Assembly (NCBI RefSeq): GCF_006351965.1
Contig: NZ_CP040932.1
Location: 1,116,001 to 1,180,000, forward strand
Direction: 5' to 3'
Source: Oceanicola sp. D3
GTDB taxonomy: Bacteria; Pseudomonadota; Alphaproteobacteria; Rhodobacterales; Rhodobacteraceae
Length of the DNA: 64,000 bases
Part shown: positions 28,506 to 39,270 of the stretch, in pieces
Position numbering within the stretch: position 1 is the first letter of the stretch
Layout of the letters: the number at the start of each line of letters is the position of its first letter
Position numbers and translations under genes: made by a program
The notes under the pieces: model-generated
What the model saw: only the letters and a program-made list of their open reading frames with translations
What the model was told of the DNA's origin: nothing
Database searches by the model: none

Positions 28506-29018
28506 TCAGCTGCCCTCCGGGAAATAGAAACGCACGTCGTTGCTGCCCGTGCCGACGCAGACAGGATCTTGCCCGCCGGAGGTGAGGCCGACGCTCCGGA
28601 ACCTGCCAATCTTCCAGCCCGCACAGCCCTCAACCTCGGCTTCCATCGGATAAAGACCGGCGGCCTGCAGGAAGTCTTCCAGCAGCACCGCCGCATCACC
28701 GGAGGATTGGGCGGTATGGGCGACCGAACAGATTGCGCCGTCCATGTAGAGCGAGACGTAGATGTTTGACTTGGGGTGGCTGATCTCGGCCATGCCGATC
28801 TCGGGGTCGGAAAAGACATTCCACCCAGCCACTTCGAACAGGGCCTTTGTCCCATCCTCATCGCCACCGCCCAAAAGGCAGGCCGCCCATGCGCCGCTCT
28901 GCGCTTCCGCCCCCGCAGGCTTGGAAAGCTGCCGGGTCATCTTGTGCAGTGCAACGAAGTCATCCGCCGCCACCGGGGTGGCGACGAGGCAGGCGAGGAG
29001 GGGGAGGGCGCGGTGCAT
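28506..29018 (-). CDS. Exported protein of unknown function (between sucC and sucD)
   Basis: 170 residues with an N-terminal signal peptide (ALPLLACLVATPVAA). Four Cys remain in the mature part (AACLLGG, AICSVAH, EGCAGWK, DPVCVGT), suggesting two periplasmic disulfides. The start codon overlaps the stop of the preceding lipoprotein gene by one base. No domain recognised. General layout (signal peptide, paired Cys, about 170 residues) is like its downstream neighbour, but I see no clear sequence homology between the two. Confidence 0.7.
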   Translation of the reverse strand: MHRALPLLACLVATPVAADDFVALHKMTRQLSKPAGAEAQSGAWAACLLGGGDEDGTKALFEVAGWNVFSDPEIGMAEISHPKSNIYVSLYMDGAICSVAHTAQSSGDAAVLLEDFLQAAGLYPMEAEVEGCAGWKIGRFRSVGLTSGGQDPVCVGTGSNDVRFYFPEGS

Positions 29019-29620
29019 CAGGGTCGCCCCCCAGACCGCGCAGCCGCTTTGGCAATTTCAGCCTCGCTCGCGGGGTTAACGGTGACCGCTGCGACCTCAC
29101 TGCCCGGTGTGCCAAGGATCGAAAGCCTCACGCCCCGCCCTTCCCTGAGCCAGATGTCAACCATGACACCGGATCGCAGGGGATAGCCTGACTTGCGATA
29201 GCCCTTGCTCTGCAAGTGCGAGTACACGATCGCGTTCGCACGCCGCAAGAAGGGCTGCTCCGAGCCGCGCCCGCCAAGCGCGCCGACACTGAAACGGCAG
29301 GATCTGCGATCGTAGTTCAGGGTGGAACTGGTGATGAAGCCTGCCGCGACGCTGGCTGGCGCATCATCCTTGTGCAGACCCTTGTAGTAGAAGTTTCTTG
29401 GGTTCTTCTTATATCCGCGCGGCTGAAGATCTGTCAGTACTTTGCTCTCTACATAGGCAAGGCAAGCGTCAGCGAGCAGCGCGATTTCGCCATCCACACG
29501 ATAGGGTGCCGAGGCACGCCAGCCGTCCCGGGTGCTTGCAGGCCCACCGGCCTGATCGGTGGTCGGAACGCAGGCGCCGAGGCTGAGAGCCCCGGCAAGC
29601 ATGATTGCGATGAGTTTCAC
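29018..29620 (-). CDS. Putative lipoprotein of unknown function (between sucC and sucD)
   Basis: 200 residues beginning MKLIAIMLAGALSLGACVPT; LGAC is a good lipobox, so it is probably a lipid-anchored periplasmic protein. The mature part includes NPRNFYYKGLHKDDAPASVAAGF and VGALGGRGSEQPFLRRANAIVY, which I cannot assign to a family. It starts six bases after the sucC stop and overlaps the next gene by one base, so it must be co-transcribed with sucC. Confidence 0.7.
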   Translation of the reverse strand: MKLIAIMLAGALSLGACVPTTDQAGGPASTRDGWRASAPYRVDGEIALLADACLAYVESKVLTDLQPRGYKKNPRNFYYKGLHKDDAPASVAAGFITSSTLNYDRRSCRFSVGALGGRGSEQPFLRRANAIVYSHLQSKGYRKSGYPLRSGVMVDIWLREGRGVRLSILGTPGSEVAAVTVNPASEAEIAKAAARSGGRP

Positions 29621-29626
29621 CCTTGC

Positions 29627-30820
29627 TTACCCCTTCACCGCCTTCACGATCTTCTCGGCGCCGTCGGAGAGGTTGTCGGCGGCGATCACGTCAACATCGG
29701 AGTTGTTGATGATCTCCTTGCCCTTCTCCACGTTGGTGCCTTCGAGGCGCACCACCAGCGGCACCTGAAGGCCGACCTCCTTCACCGCGGCGATGACGCC
29801 CTCGGCGATGACGTCGCAGCGCATGATGCCGCCGAAGATGTTCACCAGAATTCCCTTCACGTTGGGGTCGGAGGTGATGATCTTGAAGGCCTCGGTCACC
29901 TTCTCCTTGGTTGCGCCGCCGCCCACGTCGAGGAAGTTGGCGGGCTCGGCACCGTAGAGCTTGATGATGTCCATTGTCGCCATGGCAAGGCCCGCGCCGT
30001 TCACCATGCAGCCGATTTCACCGTCAAGCGCGATGTAGTTGAGGTCGTACTTGCTCGCCTCAAGCTCCTTCGGGTCTTCTTCGGTGGTGTCGCGCAACTC
30101 TGCCACATCCGCCTGCCGGTACATCGCGTTGCCGTCAAAGCCGAGCTTGGCATCCAGCACCTTCAACTCGCCATTGGGCATCAGGATCAGCGGGTTGATC
30201 TCCAGCATCTCCATGTCCTTCTCCATGAAGGCCTTGTAGAGAATGCCCATCAGCTTGACGCATTGCTTGACGGCCGCGCCTTCAAGCCCGAGGGCGAAGG
30301 CAACGCGGCGGCCGTGGTAGGGCTGGTAGCCTGTGGCCGGATCGACGCTGAAACTCAAGATCTTCTCGGGCGTCGCGGCGGCAACTTCCTCAATGTCCAT
30401 GCCGCCCTCGGTGGAGCACACGAAAGACACGCGGCTGGTCTGCCGGTCCACCAGCAGAGCAAGGTAGAACTCGGAGGTAATGTCCGAGCCATCCTCGATG
30501 TAGATGCGGTTCACCTGCTTGCCCGCCGGGCCGGTCTGGTGGGTGACGAGGGTTTTGCCGAGCATCTTCTTGGCTTCCTCGGCCGCCTCTTCGACCGACT
30601 TGGCAAGGCGCACACCGCCCTTTTCGCCAGCAGCGGCTTCCTTGAACGAGCCCTTGCCGCGCCCGCCTGCATGGATTTGCGCCTTCACCACCCAGAGCGG
30701 GCCATCGAGCGCTCCGGCGGCAGTCTTGGCCTCATCGGCCTTCAGGACGGCGCGGCCGTCCGAGACCGGGGCGCCGTAGGAGCGAAGCAAGGCCTTCGCC
30801 TGATACTCATGGATGTTCAT
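29627..30820 (-). CDS. sucC: Succinyl-CoA synthetase, beta subunit (ADP-forming type)
   Basis: ATP-grasp beta subunit of succinyl-CoA ligase. The start is the ATG at 30820 preceded by TTGAGGAAC, giving the standard N-terminus [19 protein letters not shown]; the frame to 30883 adds an unconserved 21 residues. Family features are [19 protein letters not shown] near the middle and the succinate-binding [13 protein letters not shown]. The 397-residue length is typical. It leads the leftward suc-odh-lpd block, and 107-137 bp upstream lie two GTGATCAC palindromes spaced two helical turns apart. Confidence 0.95.
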   Translation of the reverse strand: MNIHEYQAKALLRSYGAPVSDGRAVLKADEAKTAAGALDGPLWVVKAQIHAGGRGKGSFKEAAAGEKGGVRLAKSVEEAAEEAKKMLGKTLVTHQTGPAGKQVNRIYIEDGSDITSEFYLALLVDRQTSRVSFVCSTEGGMDIEEVAAATPEKILSFSVDPATGYQPYHGRRVAFALGLEGAAVKQCVKLMGILYKAFMEKDMEMLEINPLILMPNGELKVLDAKLGFDGNAMYRQADVAELRDTTEEDPKELEASKYDLNYIALDGEIGCMVNGAGLAMATMDIIKLYGAEPANFLDVGGGATKEKVTEAFKIITSDPNVKGILVNIFGGIMRCDVIAEGVIAAVKEVGLQVPLVVRLEGTNVEKGKEIINNSDVDVIAADNLSDGAEKIVKAVKG

Positions 30821-30926
30821 GAAGGTGTTCCTCAAGCTGCGGTTTGTCCTGTCCTTGACACAGGCAGCGCGGCAGGCAAACAAAAATTTCCTGCAATTGC
30901 AGGGGTTGGGCAGGATTAATGCGTTT

Positions 30927-30957
30927 TGTGATCACAGCCGAGAATTGTGTGATCACA
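30927..30957. promoter_or_regulatory. Paired GTGATCAC operators upstream of the suc/odh operon
   Basis: Two perfect palindromes TGTGATCACA at 30927-30936 and 30948-30957, centres 21 bp apart. They lie between divergent sucC and a glycosyltransferase gene. The same pair with identical 21-bp spacing precedes sdhC, and a single copy precedes the GntR/FCD gene. Likely operator of a TCA-cycle regulator. Confidence 0.68.
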
Positions 30958-31038
30958 AGTTAACAAGCTGCTAACGCTACCATGAGAATCACCCCGCCCG
31001 GCCCGCACCGGGGCTGGCCAGAGCCCGAGCGGGGCGAT

Positions 31039-32130
31039 ATGCATAACCACATGAACACGACCCCGAAAGCAGAGGCCTCGCCCGCAGGCAAACCAGGCCG
31101 CACCCCCAGCTTTGCCGTTACGGCCACCGTTCGGGAGCCCGCCGAACTGGTGCTGGCCTTCGTCGCGCACCACCTCGAACTCGGCGCCAAGAAGATCATC
31201 ATCTATCTCGATGATCCCGACGATCCCGTGCGCCCGCTTCTGGTAAAAACCCCAAGGGTCAACGCCATTCGCTGCACCGAGGCCTATTGGAACGAAGTCA
31301 CAAATGGCCGGGGCCGCCCGCCCAACCAGAATGCCCGCCAAGCGGTCAATGCCTCTCAAGCCTATAAAAAGGTGAAGGCCGACTACCTGCTGCACCTCGA
31401 CGCCGATGAATTCCTGCACATGGCCCGCCCCTTCGCTGAAGAGATCGCGCGGCTGGAGGACGATGACGTCTGGCTCCGTGTGCCCGCGGTCGAACGCTGC
31501 TGGCTGGAGGGCGACGCCTCCGACCATATCTTCTCCGGCGTCTTCCGCCATCCGATCAAACAGGCCCCGCTGATTGCCAAGCGGATCTACGGGGAAGAGG
31601 TGACGCCGTTTCTGGCCAATGGGCTGGCAGGCTCATCCCACGGCAAGCCGCTGGTGCGCACCGGGCACAAGGTTCAGGTGCAGGTTCACGCTGCCAAGCT
31701 GCCGGGCAAGAACAACGGCTGGGCCAAGCACAAAAAGGCGACCGGCCTGCACGTGCTGCACTTCGACGGGCTGACGCCGCTGCATTGGGCCGCAAAAACC
31801 CTGCGCTATGCCGAGCAGGGCGATGAGGCCATCGACAAGCTGCTCCACCAAGAGCGCGCCCGGCAGGTCCGTGAGGTGCGAGATAACATTTCCACCATGC
31901 CCGAGCTTTTGCGGTTTTTCCGCAAGATCACCGGGCTGACCCCGGATCAATCCCGCGCGCTCACCGAGCATGGCCGCCTTAGCGCCATGAAGATCGACCC
32001 AGAAGCGGCGATGCGCCGCGTCTTCCCCGAGGTCGAGGCCGATTTTTCCTTCCGCGCCTTCGATCTGAAGCTAGGCAGCGAGAACGCCAAGCGACTGATG
32101 AAGAAAATCGCTGCAAATCAGGCGGCCTGA
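31039..32130 (+). CDS. Glycosyltransferase family 2/92-like protein
   Basis: Cytosolic GT-A-type glycosyltransferase of the Glyco_tranf_2_4 kind, 363 residues from the ATG at 31039 (GAGCGGGGCG just upstream). An in-frame ATG at 30982 would add 19 unconserved residues and has no ribosome site. Conserved parts begin at PSFAVTATVREPAELVLAFVAHHLELGA and include IYLDDPDD, the DxD motif HLDADEFLHM and HVLHFDGLTPLHW. It is divergent from sucC, sharing the region with the GTGATCAC pair. Acceptor and donor are unknown. Confidence 0.72.
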   Translation: MHNHMNTTPKAEASPAGKPGRTPSFAVTATVREPAELVLAFVAHHLELGAKKIIIYLDDPDDPVRPLLVKTPRVNAIRCTEAYWNEVTNGRGRPPNQNARQAVNASQAYKKVKADYLLHLDADEFLHMARPFAEEIARLEDDDVWLRVPAVERCWLEGDASDHIFSGVFRHPIKQAPLIAKRIYGEEVTPFLANGLAGSSHGKPLVRTGHKVQVQVHAAKLPGKNNGWAKHKKATGLHVLHFDGLTPLHWAAKTLRYAEQGDEAIDKLLHQERARQVREVRDNISTMPELLRFFRKITGLTPDQSRALTEHGRLSAMKIDPEAAMRRVFPEVEADFSFRAFDLKLGSENAKRLMKKIAANQAA

Positions 32131-32136
32131 ACGGCT

Positions 32137-34057
<1,921 letters not shown>

Positions 34058-34083
34058 CTAGAAGATGCAAGGAGTTGGCAGGC

Positions 34084-34836
34084 ATGTGGCCTGATCCATG
34101 GGTGATGGCCGTGGCGGTGCCCGCGGTGATGTTTGCAGGCATTTCCAAGGGCGGTTTCGGCTCCGGCGCGGCCTTCGCTGCGGCCCCGATTCTCGCCCTT
34201 GCGATTGATCCGCGCATGGCCGTCGGGTTGTTGCTGCCGCTGCTCATGCTGATTGACGTTTTTACGCTCAAGAGCTTCTGGAAACAGTGGCATACCCCCT
34301 CCGCATGGGCCCTCTGCCTTGGCAGCCTGCCGGGTATCGCGCTGGCGATCTGGCTTTTTCAGGTTGCCAATGCCGATACCTTCCGCCTGCTGATCGGGGC
34401 CATTGCGATCCTTTTCGTAGCCTATCAACTGGCCCGGTCGTGGGGTCTGCTCAAAATTCCCGACCGTCCGTTCGATCCCGTCACCGGAGGGGCGGCAGGG
34501 GCGGTTGCAGGCTTCACCAGCTTCCTCAGCCACGCGGGCGGCCCGCCCGTCGCGGTGTTCCTCTTGGCCCAGGGGATGGGCAAGACAACCTATCAGGCGA
34601 CGTCCGTCATCGTGTTCTGGGCGATCAACCTGCTCAAGTTCATCCCCTACGCGGCGCTCGGCGTTTTCACCAAAGAGACCGTGGTGCTCGATCTCTGGTT
34701 GGCCCCCGCCGCCGTGCTTGGCGCATGGCTCGGGGTGAAGGCGCATCACGTGGTGCCCGAAAAGCCGTTCTTTGCCCTCACCTACGTGATGCTCCTGCTC
34801 ACCGGCGGCAAGCTGATCTGGGACGCGCTGACCTGA
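34084..34836 (+). CDS. TauE/SafE-family membrane permease
   Basis: 250-residue integral membrane protein of the sulfite/anion exporter TauE/SafE (DUF81) family. It has about eight hydrophobic segments in two repeats, each opening with a Gly-rich motif (FAGISKGGFGSGAAF near residue 15 and AGFTSFLSHAGGPPVAVFLLAQGM near 140). The ATG at 34084 follows CAAGGAGTT; upstream in-frame codons to 33991 are not preferred. It is divergent from mdh. The transported compound, commonly a sulfonate-derived anion in this family, cannot be inferred from context. Confidence 0.85.
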   Translation: MWPDPWVMAVAVPAVMFAGISKGGFGSGAAFAAAPILALAIDPRMAVGLLLPLLMLIDVFTLKSFWKQWHTPSAWALCLGSLPGIALAIWLFQVANADTFRLLIGAIAILFVAYQLARSWGLLKIPDRPFDPVTGGAAGAVAGFTSFLSHAGGPPVAVFLLAQGMGKTTYQATSVIVFWAINLLKFIPYAALGVFTKETVVLDLWLAPAAVLGAWLGVKAHHVVPEKPFFALTYVMLLLTGGKLIWDALT

Positions 34837-34857
34837 GGCCAGCGCTTCCGCGCGGTA

Positions 34858-35166
34858 TCAGGCGTCTTTCTCACCCGCAGGGATCAGCGCCTCTTCCACC
34901 AGTTCAAAGGCCTTGCCCGAGGCGACGAGGCAGGTGATGCCGCTCGGCATGGTCACAACCACCGTCCAGGTGCCGCTTTCCAGGTTGGCGAAGGTCTCGA
35001 CAACCTGATTGTTGGCGCCCAGCCCAATGGCTTGGCGGCTCTCGCCATAACCATCGGCGAGGCGGGCAACCACCTTTTCACGGTTGGCGCAGTTGCGGTT
35101 TTGAGCCTCGGCCCCGGAGGCGGCGAGGCAGGCAAAGCCCGCGGCGATAAAGAGAAGTTCTTTCAT
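34858..35166 (-). CDS. Small exported protein, unknown function
   Basis: 102 residues with a signal peptide (LLFIAAGFACLAASGAEA) and a mature domain with two Cys (NRNCANREKVV and GITCLVASG). The pattern of a short N-terminal helix followed by ESGTWTVVVTMPSG resembles small periplasmic proteins often annotated only as hypothetical in roseobacters. It is convergent with the TauE-type gene, stops 21 bp apart. Confidence 0.7.
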   Translation of the reverse strand: MKELLFIAAGFACLAASGAEAQNRNCANREKVVARLADGYGESRQAIGLGANNQVVETFANLESGTWTVVVTMPSGITCLVASGKAFELVEEALIPAGEKDA

Positions 35167-35498
35167 GGTCCAAACCCTTTTAGACAGCGTGGTCCCATGT
35201 CGGGCGTGCCCGGCTTTGCCGGTGGCATGGGTGGCGCATTCGGCGCCGGTCTTGCAAGGTCGGACTGATTATTGCCGTCTGTCTTGGCGGCCCTGCCAAG
35301 AACGGCCCTCCAGTCGCCCGACTCGGTCAGAATGCTGCGCCCAAAGTGGTGATCATCTCGTTAACCCTCCGCGACGGTGGCAAAGGCCCTTGTTCGGCAA
35401 GACCGAAAGTTGCCATCCTGTCTCAATTTCAGAAATGATCTTGCGCGGCGACGCAGCATTTGGTCTTTCTGCACGTGCAACCCGCCCGGAGAGAATCA
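35167..35498. other. Intergenic region before mcl2
   Basis: 332 bp between divergent genes, presumably containing both promoters. I see a short hairpin CTTGGC-GGCCCT-GCCAAG (35283-35300) and a degenerate GGTGATCATC at 35346-35355 (one mismatch to the GTGATCAC core, unpaired). No convincing gene. Confidence 0.5.
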
Positions 35499-36365
35499 AT
35501 GCCCGCCACACGCCCCTATCGCTCGCTGCTCTATATCCCCGGCTCCAAGCCCCGCGCGCTGGAGAAGGCGGCAACCCTGCCGTGCGATGCCATCATCTTC
35601 GACCTTGAAGATGCGGTGACGGCGGACGCCAAGGAGGAAGCGCGCGCGCTGCTGGCCAAGACCCTCCCGACGGCAGACTATGGCCCGCGTGCCCGTATCG
35701 TTCGGGTCAACGGCGCAGACACGCAGTGGGGAGCGGCCGACCTTGAGGCCATGTGCAAGCTGGCCCCCGATGCAATCTTGCTGCCCAAGGTCGGCCACGC
35801 TGACGAAATCGCCGCCGTAAAGGCGCAACTCGACGCGGCAGGCGCCAGCAACACGAAGATCTGGGCGATGATGGAAACGCCGATGGGCATCTTCAACGCG
35901 CTTTCCATCGCGCAGGCCCCGGGCATGGGCGGCTTCGTGATGGGCACCAACGATCTGGCCAAGGAGTTGAACTGCCGCAGCCGCGCGGACCGGCTGCCAA
36001 TGATGTTCGCCCTCCAGCAATGCCTCATGGCCGCCCGCGCCGCCGGGATCGTGGCGATCGACGGGGTGTATAATGCCTTCAAGGACGACGAGGGCCTGAA
36101 GGCCGAATGCGCGCAGGGCCGCGACCTCGGGTTTGACGGCAAAACCCTGATTCACCCCGCGCAGTTGGACATCACCAACGCCGCCTTCGCTCCATCGGAT
36201 ACTGAAATCGACCTCGCACGCCGTCAGATCGCGGCCTATCAAGAGGTCGAGGCGAGCGGGCAGGGGGTGGCGGTGGTCGATGGCCGGATCGTGGAGAACC
36301 TGCATATCGAAACCGCCCGTGCCACGCTCGCCAAGGCAGAGGCCATTGCAGCGATGGCCGAATGA
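35499..36365 (+). CDS. mcl2: (3S)-malyl-CoA thioesterase / CitE-HpcH family (Mcl2-like)
   Basis: 288-residue HpcH/HpaI-CitE-type enzyme most like Mcl2, which in Rhodobacter hydrolyses (3S)-malyl-CoA to malate in the ethylmalonyl-CoA pathway. The start ATG at 35499 is preceded by CGGAGAGAA; the frame from 35460 adds an unconserved leader. Motifs are RSLLYIPGSKPRALEKA, IIFDLEDAV, IVRVNG, ILLPKV, MMETPMGIFNA with the Mg-binding Glu, and GTNDLAKEL. An L-malyl-CoA lyase (Mcl1) or citrate-lyase-beta-like paralogue is possible. The presence of mch nearby and ccr/ecm in the window supports the pathway assignment. Confidence 0.8.
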   Translation: MPATRPYRSLLYIPGSKPRALEKAATLPCDAIIFDLEDAVTADAKEEARALLAKTLPTADYGPRARIVRVNGADTQWGAADLEAMCKLAPDAILLPKVGHADEIAAVKAQLDAAGASNTKIWAMMETPMGIFNALSIAQAPGMGGFVMGTNDLAKELNCRSRADRLPMMFALQQCLMAARAAGIVAIDGVYNAFKDDEGLKAECAQGRDLGFDGKTLIHPAQLDITNAAFAPSDTEIDLARRQIAAYQEVEASGQGVAVVDGRIVENLHIETARATLAKAEAIAAMAE

Positions 36366-36407
36366 GGGCAAAGTGAACTCAACGGTTCACTTCCTGAGCA
36401 TACCCAG

Positions 36408-36968
36408 ATGGCACTCCCGCTCATACTCCTGATCGCCGGCCTTGCGCTCTGGTGGCTCGCCCACCTCTTCAAGCGCATCGCGCCAGAGCGCCGCGCGGCG
36501 ATGGGCAATGGCGGCAAGGGGGCAATGGCACTGGCCCTCATCGCCTCCGTCGTGCTGATGACCTTCGGCATCCGCATGGCAGATGCCTCACCCGACATCT
36601 GGTATCCGCCCTATTGGCTGCGCCACCTCAACAACCTGCTGGTGCTCGTCGCGCTCTATTTCACCTCGCCCGGCCCCTCCAAAGGCGCGCTCTTCTACAA
36701 AATGCGCCATCCCATGCTCTGCGGTTTCGCGCTCTGGGCCTTCGCCCACCTGCTGGTCAACGGCGACCTCGCCACCGTGATCCTCTTTGGCGCGCTGCTG
36801 ATCTGGGCTCTGGTGGAAATGGCGGTCATCAACCGCGCCGAGCCGGAGTGGACGCCGCCGCCAAAAGGCTCCATCGCCAAGGATGCGATGTTCTTTGCCA
36901 TTTCCATCCTGCTGCTCGGCCTGATCGGCTGGATCCACGGCCTGCTCGGCTACCCTGTGTTTGGATAA
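36408..36968 (+). CDS. NnrU-family membrane protein
   Basis: 186-residue inner-membrane protein with about six hydrophobic helices and family landmarks WWLAHLFKRI, WLRHLNNLLV, YKMRHPMLCGFALWAFAHLLVNGD and AVINRAEPEW. NnrU proteins are linked with denitrification clusters or heme/isoprenoid-type methyltransferase folds in relatives; no nitrogen-oxide genes are seen here, so the role is uncertain. It lies 42 bp after mcl2 and four bases before the DUF1737 gene, in a probable mcl2-nnrU-DUF1737-mch unit. Confidence 0.8.
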   Translation: MALPLILLIAGLALWWLAHLFKRIAPERRAAMGNGGKGAMALALIASVVLMTFGIRMADASPDIWYPPYWLRHLNNLLVLVALYFTSPGPSKGALFYKMRHPMLCGFALWAFAHLLVNGDLATVILFGALLIWALVEMAVINRAEPEWTPPPKGSIAKDAMFFAISILLLGLIGWIHGLLGYPVFG

Positions 36969-36972
36969 CTCT

Positions 36973-37176
36973 ATGAAACTCTACCGCTTTCTCACCGAAG
37001 ACGACACATCGGCCTTCTGCCACAAGGTCACCGCCGCGCTAAACAAGGGCTGGGCGCTGCATGGCGACCCGCAATACAGCTTTGACGCCTCCAACGGTGT
37101 GATGCGCTGCGGGCAGGCCGTGACCAAGGAGGTCGAGGGCACCTACACGCCCGATACCAAGCTGGGAGAGCACTGA
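36973..37176 (+). CDS. DUF1737 protein
   Basis: 67-residue protein matching the DUF1737 pattern: YRFLTEDDTSAFCHKVTAALNKGWALHGDPQYSFD. The ATG at 36973 is preferred over a TTG at 36961. It starts four bases after the NnrU-family stop, and its last base overlaps the mch start (TGATG), so it is translationally coupled with mch. Function unknown. Confidence 0.78.
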   Translation: MKLYRFLTEDDTSAFCHKVTAALNKGWALHGDPQYSFDASNGVMRCGQAVTKEVEGTYTPDTKLGEH

Positions 37177-38210
37177 TGGGCAAAACCAACCCGGGCCGGT
37201 TCTTTGAAGACTACAGGCTGGGCGAGGTGATCCGCCACGCGGTGCCGCGCACGGTGGCCGAAGGCGAGCGGGCGCTCTACCACGCGCTCTACCCGGCCCG
37301 CCATGCCTTGCACTCCTCCGATGTGTTCGCGGCAGATTGCGGGCTGGAAGGCTCGCCGCTGGATGATCTCATCACCTTCCACGTGGTCTTCGGAAAAACC
37401 GTGCCCGACATCTCGCTGAACGCCGTGGCCAACCTCGGCTATGCCGAGGGCCGTTGGCTGAAGCCTGTCTATGCGGGGGATACGCTGAGCAGCGAGTCCG
37501 AGGTTATCGGGCTCAAACAAAACTCCAACGGCAAGTCTGGCGTGGTCTACGTGCGCACCACCGGGCGCGATCAACTCGGCGAGCCGGTGCTGGAATACGT
37601 CCGCTGGGTGATGGTGCGAAAAGGCAAGCTAGACGCCCCCGCACCCGAAACCACGATCCCCGAGCTGGCAAAGGTCGTAGCGCCGCAGGATCTGGTGATC
37701 CCCGAAGGTCTCACCTTCGCCGACTACGACTTTATCGCCGCCGGTGAGCCGCACCGTTGGGGTGACTATGCCGAGGGCGAGGTGATCGACCATGTCGACG
37801 GAGTTACCATCGAGGAGGCCGAGCACATGCTGGCCACCCGCCTCTGGCAGAACACCGCCAAGGTGCATTTCGATGCTACCAACCGCGAAGACGGCAAGCG
37901 GCTGATCTACGGCGGCCACGTGATTTCGCTGACCCGCGCCCTCAGCTTCAACGGGCTGGCCAATGCGCAGATGTTGGTGGCGATCAACGGCGGCGCCCAT
38001 GCCAACCCCTGCTTCGCGGGTGACACAGTGCGCGCCTGGACAGAGGTGCTCGACACCGCAGCGCTGACCGAGGACATCGGAGCGCTGCGCCTGCGGCTCG
38101 TGGCGGTCAAAGGTGCCGAAACCCGGGCCGGTGAGCTAAAGGGCGACGACGGCAAGTACCTCCCCCACGTTCTCCTCGATCTCGACTACTGGGCACTGAT
38201 CCCGAGGTAG
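37176..38210 (+). CDS. mch: Mesaconyl-CoA hydratase
   Basis: Mch of the ethylmalonyl-CoA pathway, interconverting mesaconyl-C1-CoA and beta-methylmalyl-CoA in the cytosol. The 344-residue double-hotdog (MaoC-like) protein has the characteristic KTNPGRFFEDYRLGEVI start, GERALYHALYPARHAL, HVVFGKTVPDISLNAVANLGYAEGRW, and the second hotdog with HRWGDYAEGEVIDHVDGVTIEEAEHMLATRLWQNTAKVHFD. It ends in VLLDLDYWALIPR. The match to Rhodobacter Mch is extensive by eye. It is last in the mcl2-led unit, and the sdh promoter region begins just downstream. Confidence 0.93.
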   Translation: MGKTNPGRFFEDYRLGEVIRHAVPRTVAEGERALYHALYPARHALHSSDVFAADCGLEGSPLDDLITFHVVFGKTVPDISLNAVANLGYAEGRWLKPVYAGDTLSSESEVIGLKQNSNGKSGVVYVRTTGRDQLGEPVLEYVRWVMVRKGKLDAPAPETTIPELAKVVAPQDLVIPEGLTFADYDFIAAGEPHRWGDYAEGEVIDHVDGVTIEEAEHMLATRLWQNTAKVHFDATNREDGKRLIYGGHVISLTRALSFNGLANAQMLVAINGGAHANPCFAGDTVRAWTEVLDTAALTEDIGALRLRLVAVKGAETRAGELKGDDGKYLPHVLLDLDYWALIPR

Positions 38211-38273
38211 AACCTTAAGCGGTGAGGGCGGTTGAGGAGCGAAGGGCAAAGCCGGGCCAGAACCCGTGGATTT

Positions 38274-38302
38274 GTGATCACGCGCCGGAAATTCGTGATC
38301 AC
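38274..38302. promoter_or_regulatory. Paired GTGATCAC operators upstream of the sdh operon
   Basis: Perfect GTGATCAC palindromes at 38274-38281 and 38295-38302, centres 21 bp apart, about 190 bp before sdhC. Core and spacing equal those upstream of sucC, pointing to one dimeric regulator binding two adjacent sites on the same DNA face. Confidence 0.68.
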
Positions 38303-38490
38303 AAGCCAAAGAAAACTCTCTGTTAGCGCCCAAACTCCGACCGTTTTTCATCGGTTTAACCCGTGACTCCCCCGACGAAAAATGCCAATGGAAAGGCGCA
38401 GCACGCCCGCACGGCCACCCGCGCGGCACGCCACCCACTGCGCCGCGTCCGGCCACTCGCACCGTGACAGCGCCCAACAGGAGAGCGTTC

Positions 38491-38877
38491 ATGGCAGATA
38501 TGAACCGGGACCGCCCGCTTTCGCCCTTCATGATCGGCCCGTACTACCGGCCCCAGATCACCTCGATCTCCTCGATCATGGTCCGCATCACCGGCATTGC
38601 CTCCTTCGGCACCGCCTTTCTCGTGGTGTGGTGGCTGCTGGCCGCGGCCTTCTCGGAGCCTGCCTTCAACTGGATCAACTGGCTGATGACCAGCTTCATC
38701 GGCGATATCATCATGTTCCTCGCCAGCTGGGCGATCTGGTATCACATGCTCGGTCGCCTTCGGCACGTGATCTGGGATTTCGGCTACTGCCTTGAGGTCC
38801 CGATCTCCGAAAAGCTCGGCTGGGGCATGTTCATCGGCGCCACCGTTCTGGCGCTCTTCACGGCCATCGTGGTGTAA
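38491..38877 (+). CDS. sdhC: Succinate dehydrogenase, cytochrome b556 subunit
   Basis: Membrane anchor of complex II that binds heme b and ubiquinone. The ATG at 38491 follows CAGGAGAGCG. The 128-residue product has N-terminal RPLSPFMIGPYYRPQITSISSIMVRITG (the quinone-site Ser and Arg region), three transmembrane helices and the signature WYHMLGRLRHVIWDFG with the heme-ligand His candidates. It begins the sdh unit; sdhD follows after 12 bp. Confidence 0.93.
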   Translation: MADMNRDRPLSPFMIGPYYRPQITSISSIMVRITGIASFGTAFLVVWWLLAAAFSEPAFNWINWLMTSFIGDIIMFLASWAIWYHMLGRLRHVIWDFGYCLEVPISEKLGWGMFIGATVLALFTAIVV

Positions 38878-38889
38878 GGGAGAGAGACG

Positions 38890-39261
38890 ATGAAATTCAT
38901 CACCGACCGCAAACGCGCCACCGGCCTCGGCTCTGGCTCCGAGGGCACCGCGCACCACTGGAAGATGATGGCAAGCTCGCTGAGCCTCGTGATCCTCGTG
39001 CCGCTCTTCGTTTTCATCTTCGGCGCCGGGCTGGGCCGCGGCTTTGACGAGGTGCAGAGCTATTTTGCCAACCCCTTTGTCGCCCTCGCACTGGGCATCG
39101 GCCTCACCATGGGGCTGCTGCACATCAAGATGGAGATCGACGAGGCGGTAGAAGACTACGTGCACGGCGTCGCTGGCAAACTGCTGCTGATGGCCGTCGC
39201 CGCCGGAACCTGGGTGCTGATCGCCGCCGGTGTTCTGGCGCTGATCAAGCTGGCGCTCTAA
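38890..39261 (+). CDS. sdhD: Succinate dehydrogenase, membrane anchor subunit
   Basis: Second membrane anchor of complex II, 123 residues, with the N-terminal RATGLGSGSEGTAHHWKMMASSLSL segment, three helices and HIKMEIDEAVEDYVHG. This pattern is typical of alphaproteobacterial SdhD, including the conserved Asp-Tyr near helix II. An AGGGAGAGAC ribosome site precedes the ATG. It is followed by an unknown 194-residue gene before sdhA. Confidence 0.92.
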   Translation: MKFITDRKRATGLGSGSEGTAHHWKMMASSLSLVILVPLFVFIFGAGLGRGFDEVQSYFANPFVALALGIGLTMGLLHIKMEIDEAVEDYVHGVAGKLLLMAVAAGTWVLIAAGVLALIKLAL

Positions 39262-39270
39262 GGGGCGGCA

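Noticed and set aside
35346-35355. Additional GTGATCAC-type operator upstream of mcl2
   Set aside because: One mismatch in the 8-bp core and no partner 21 bp away; too weak to list as a regulon member.
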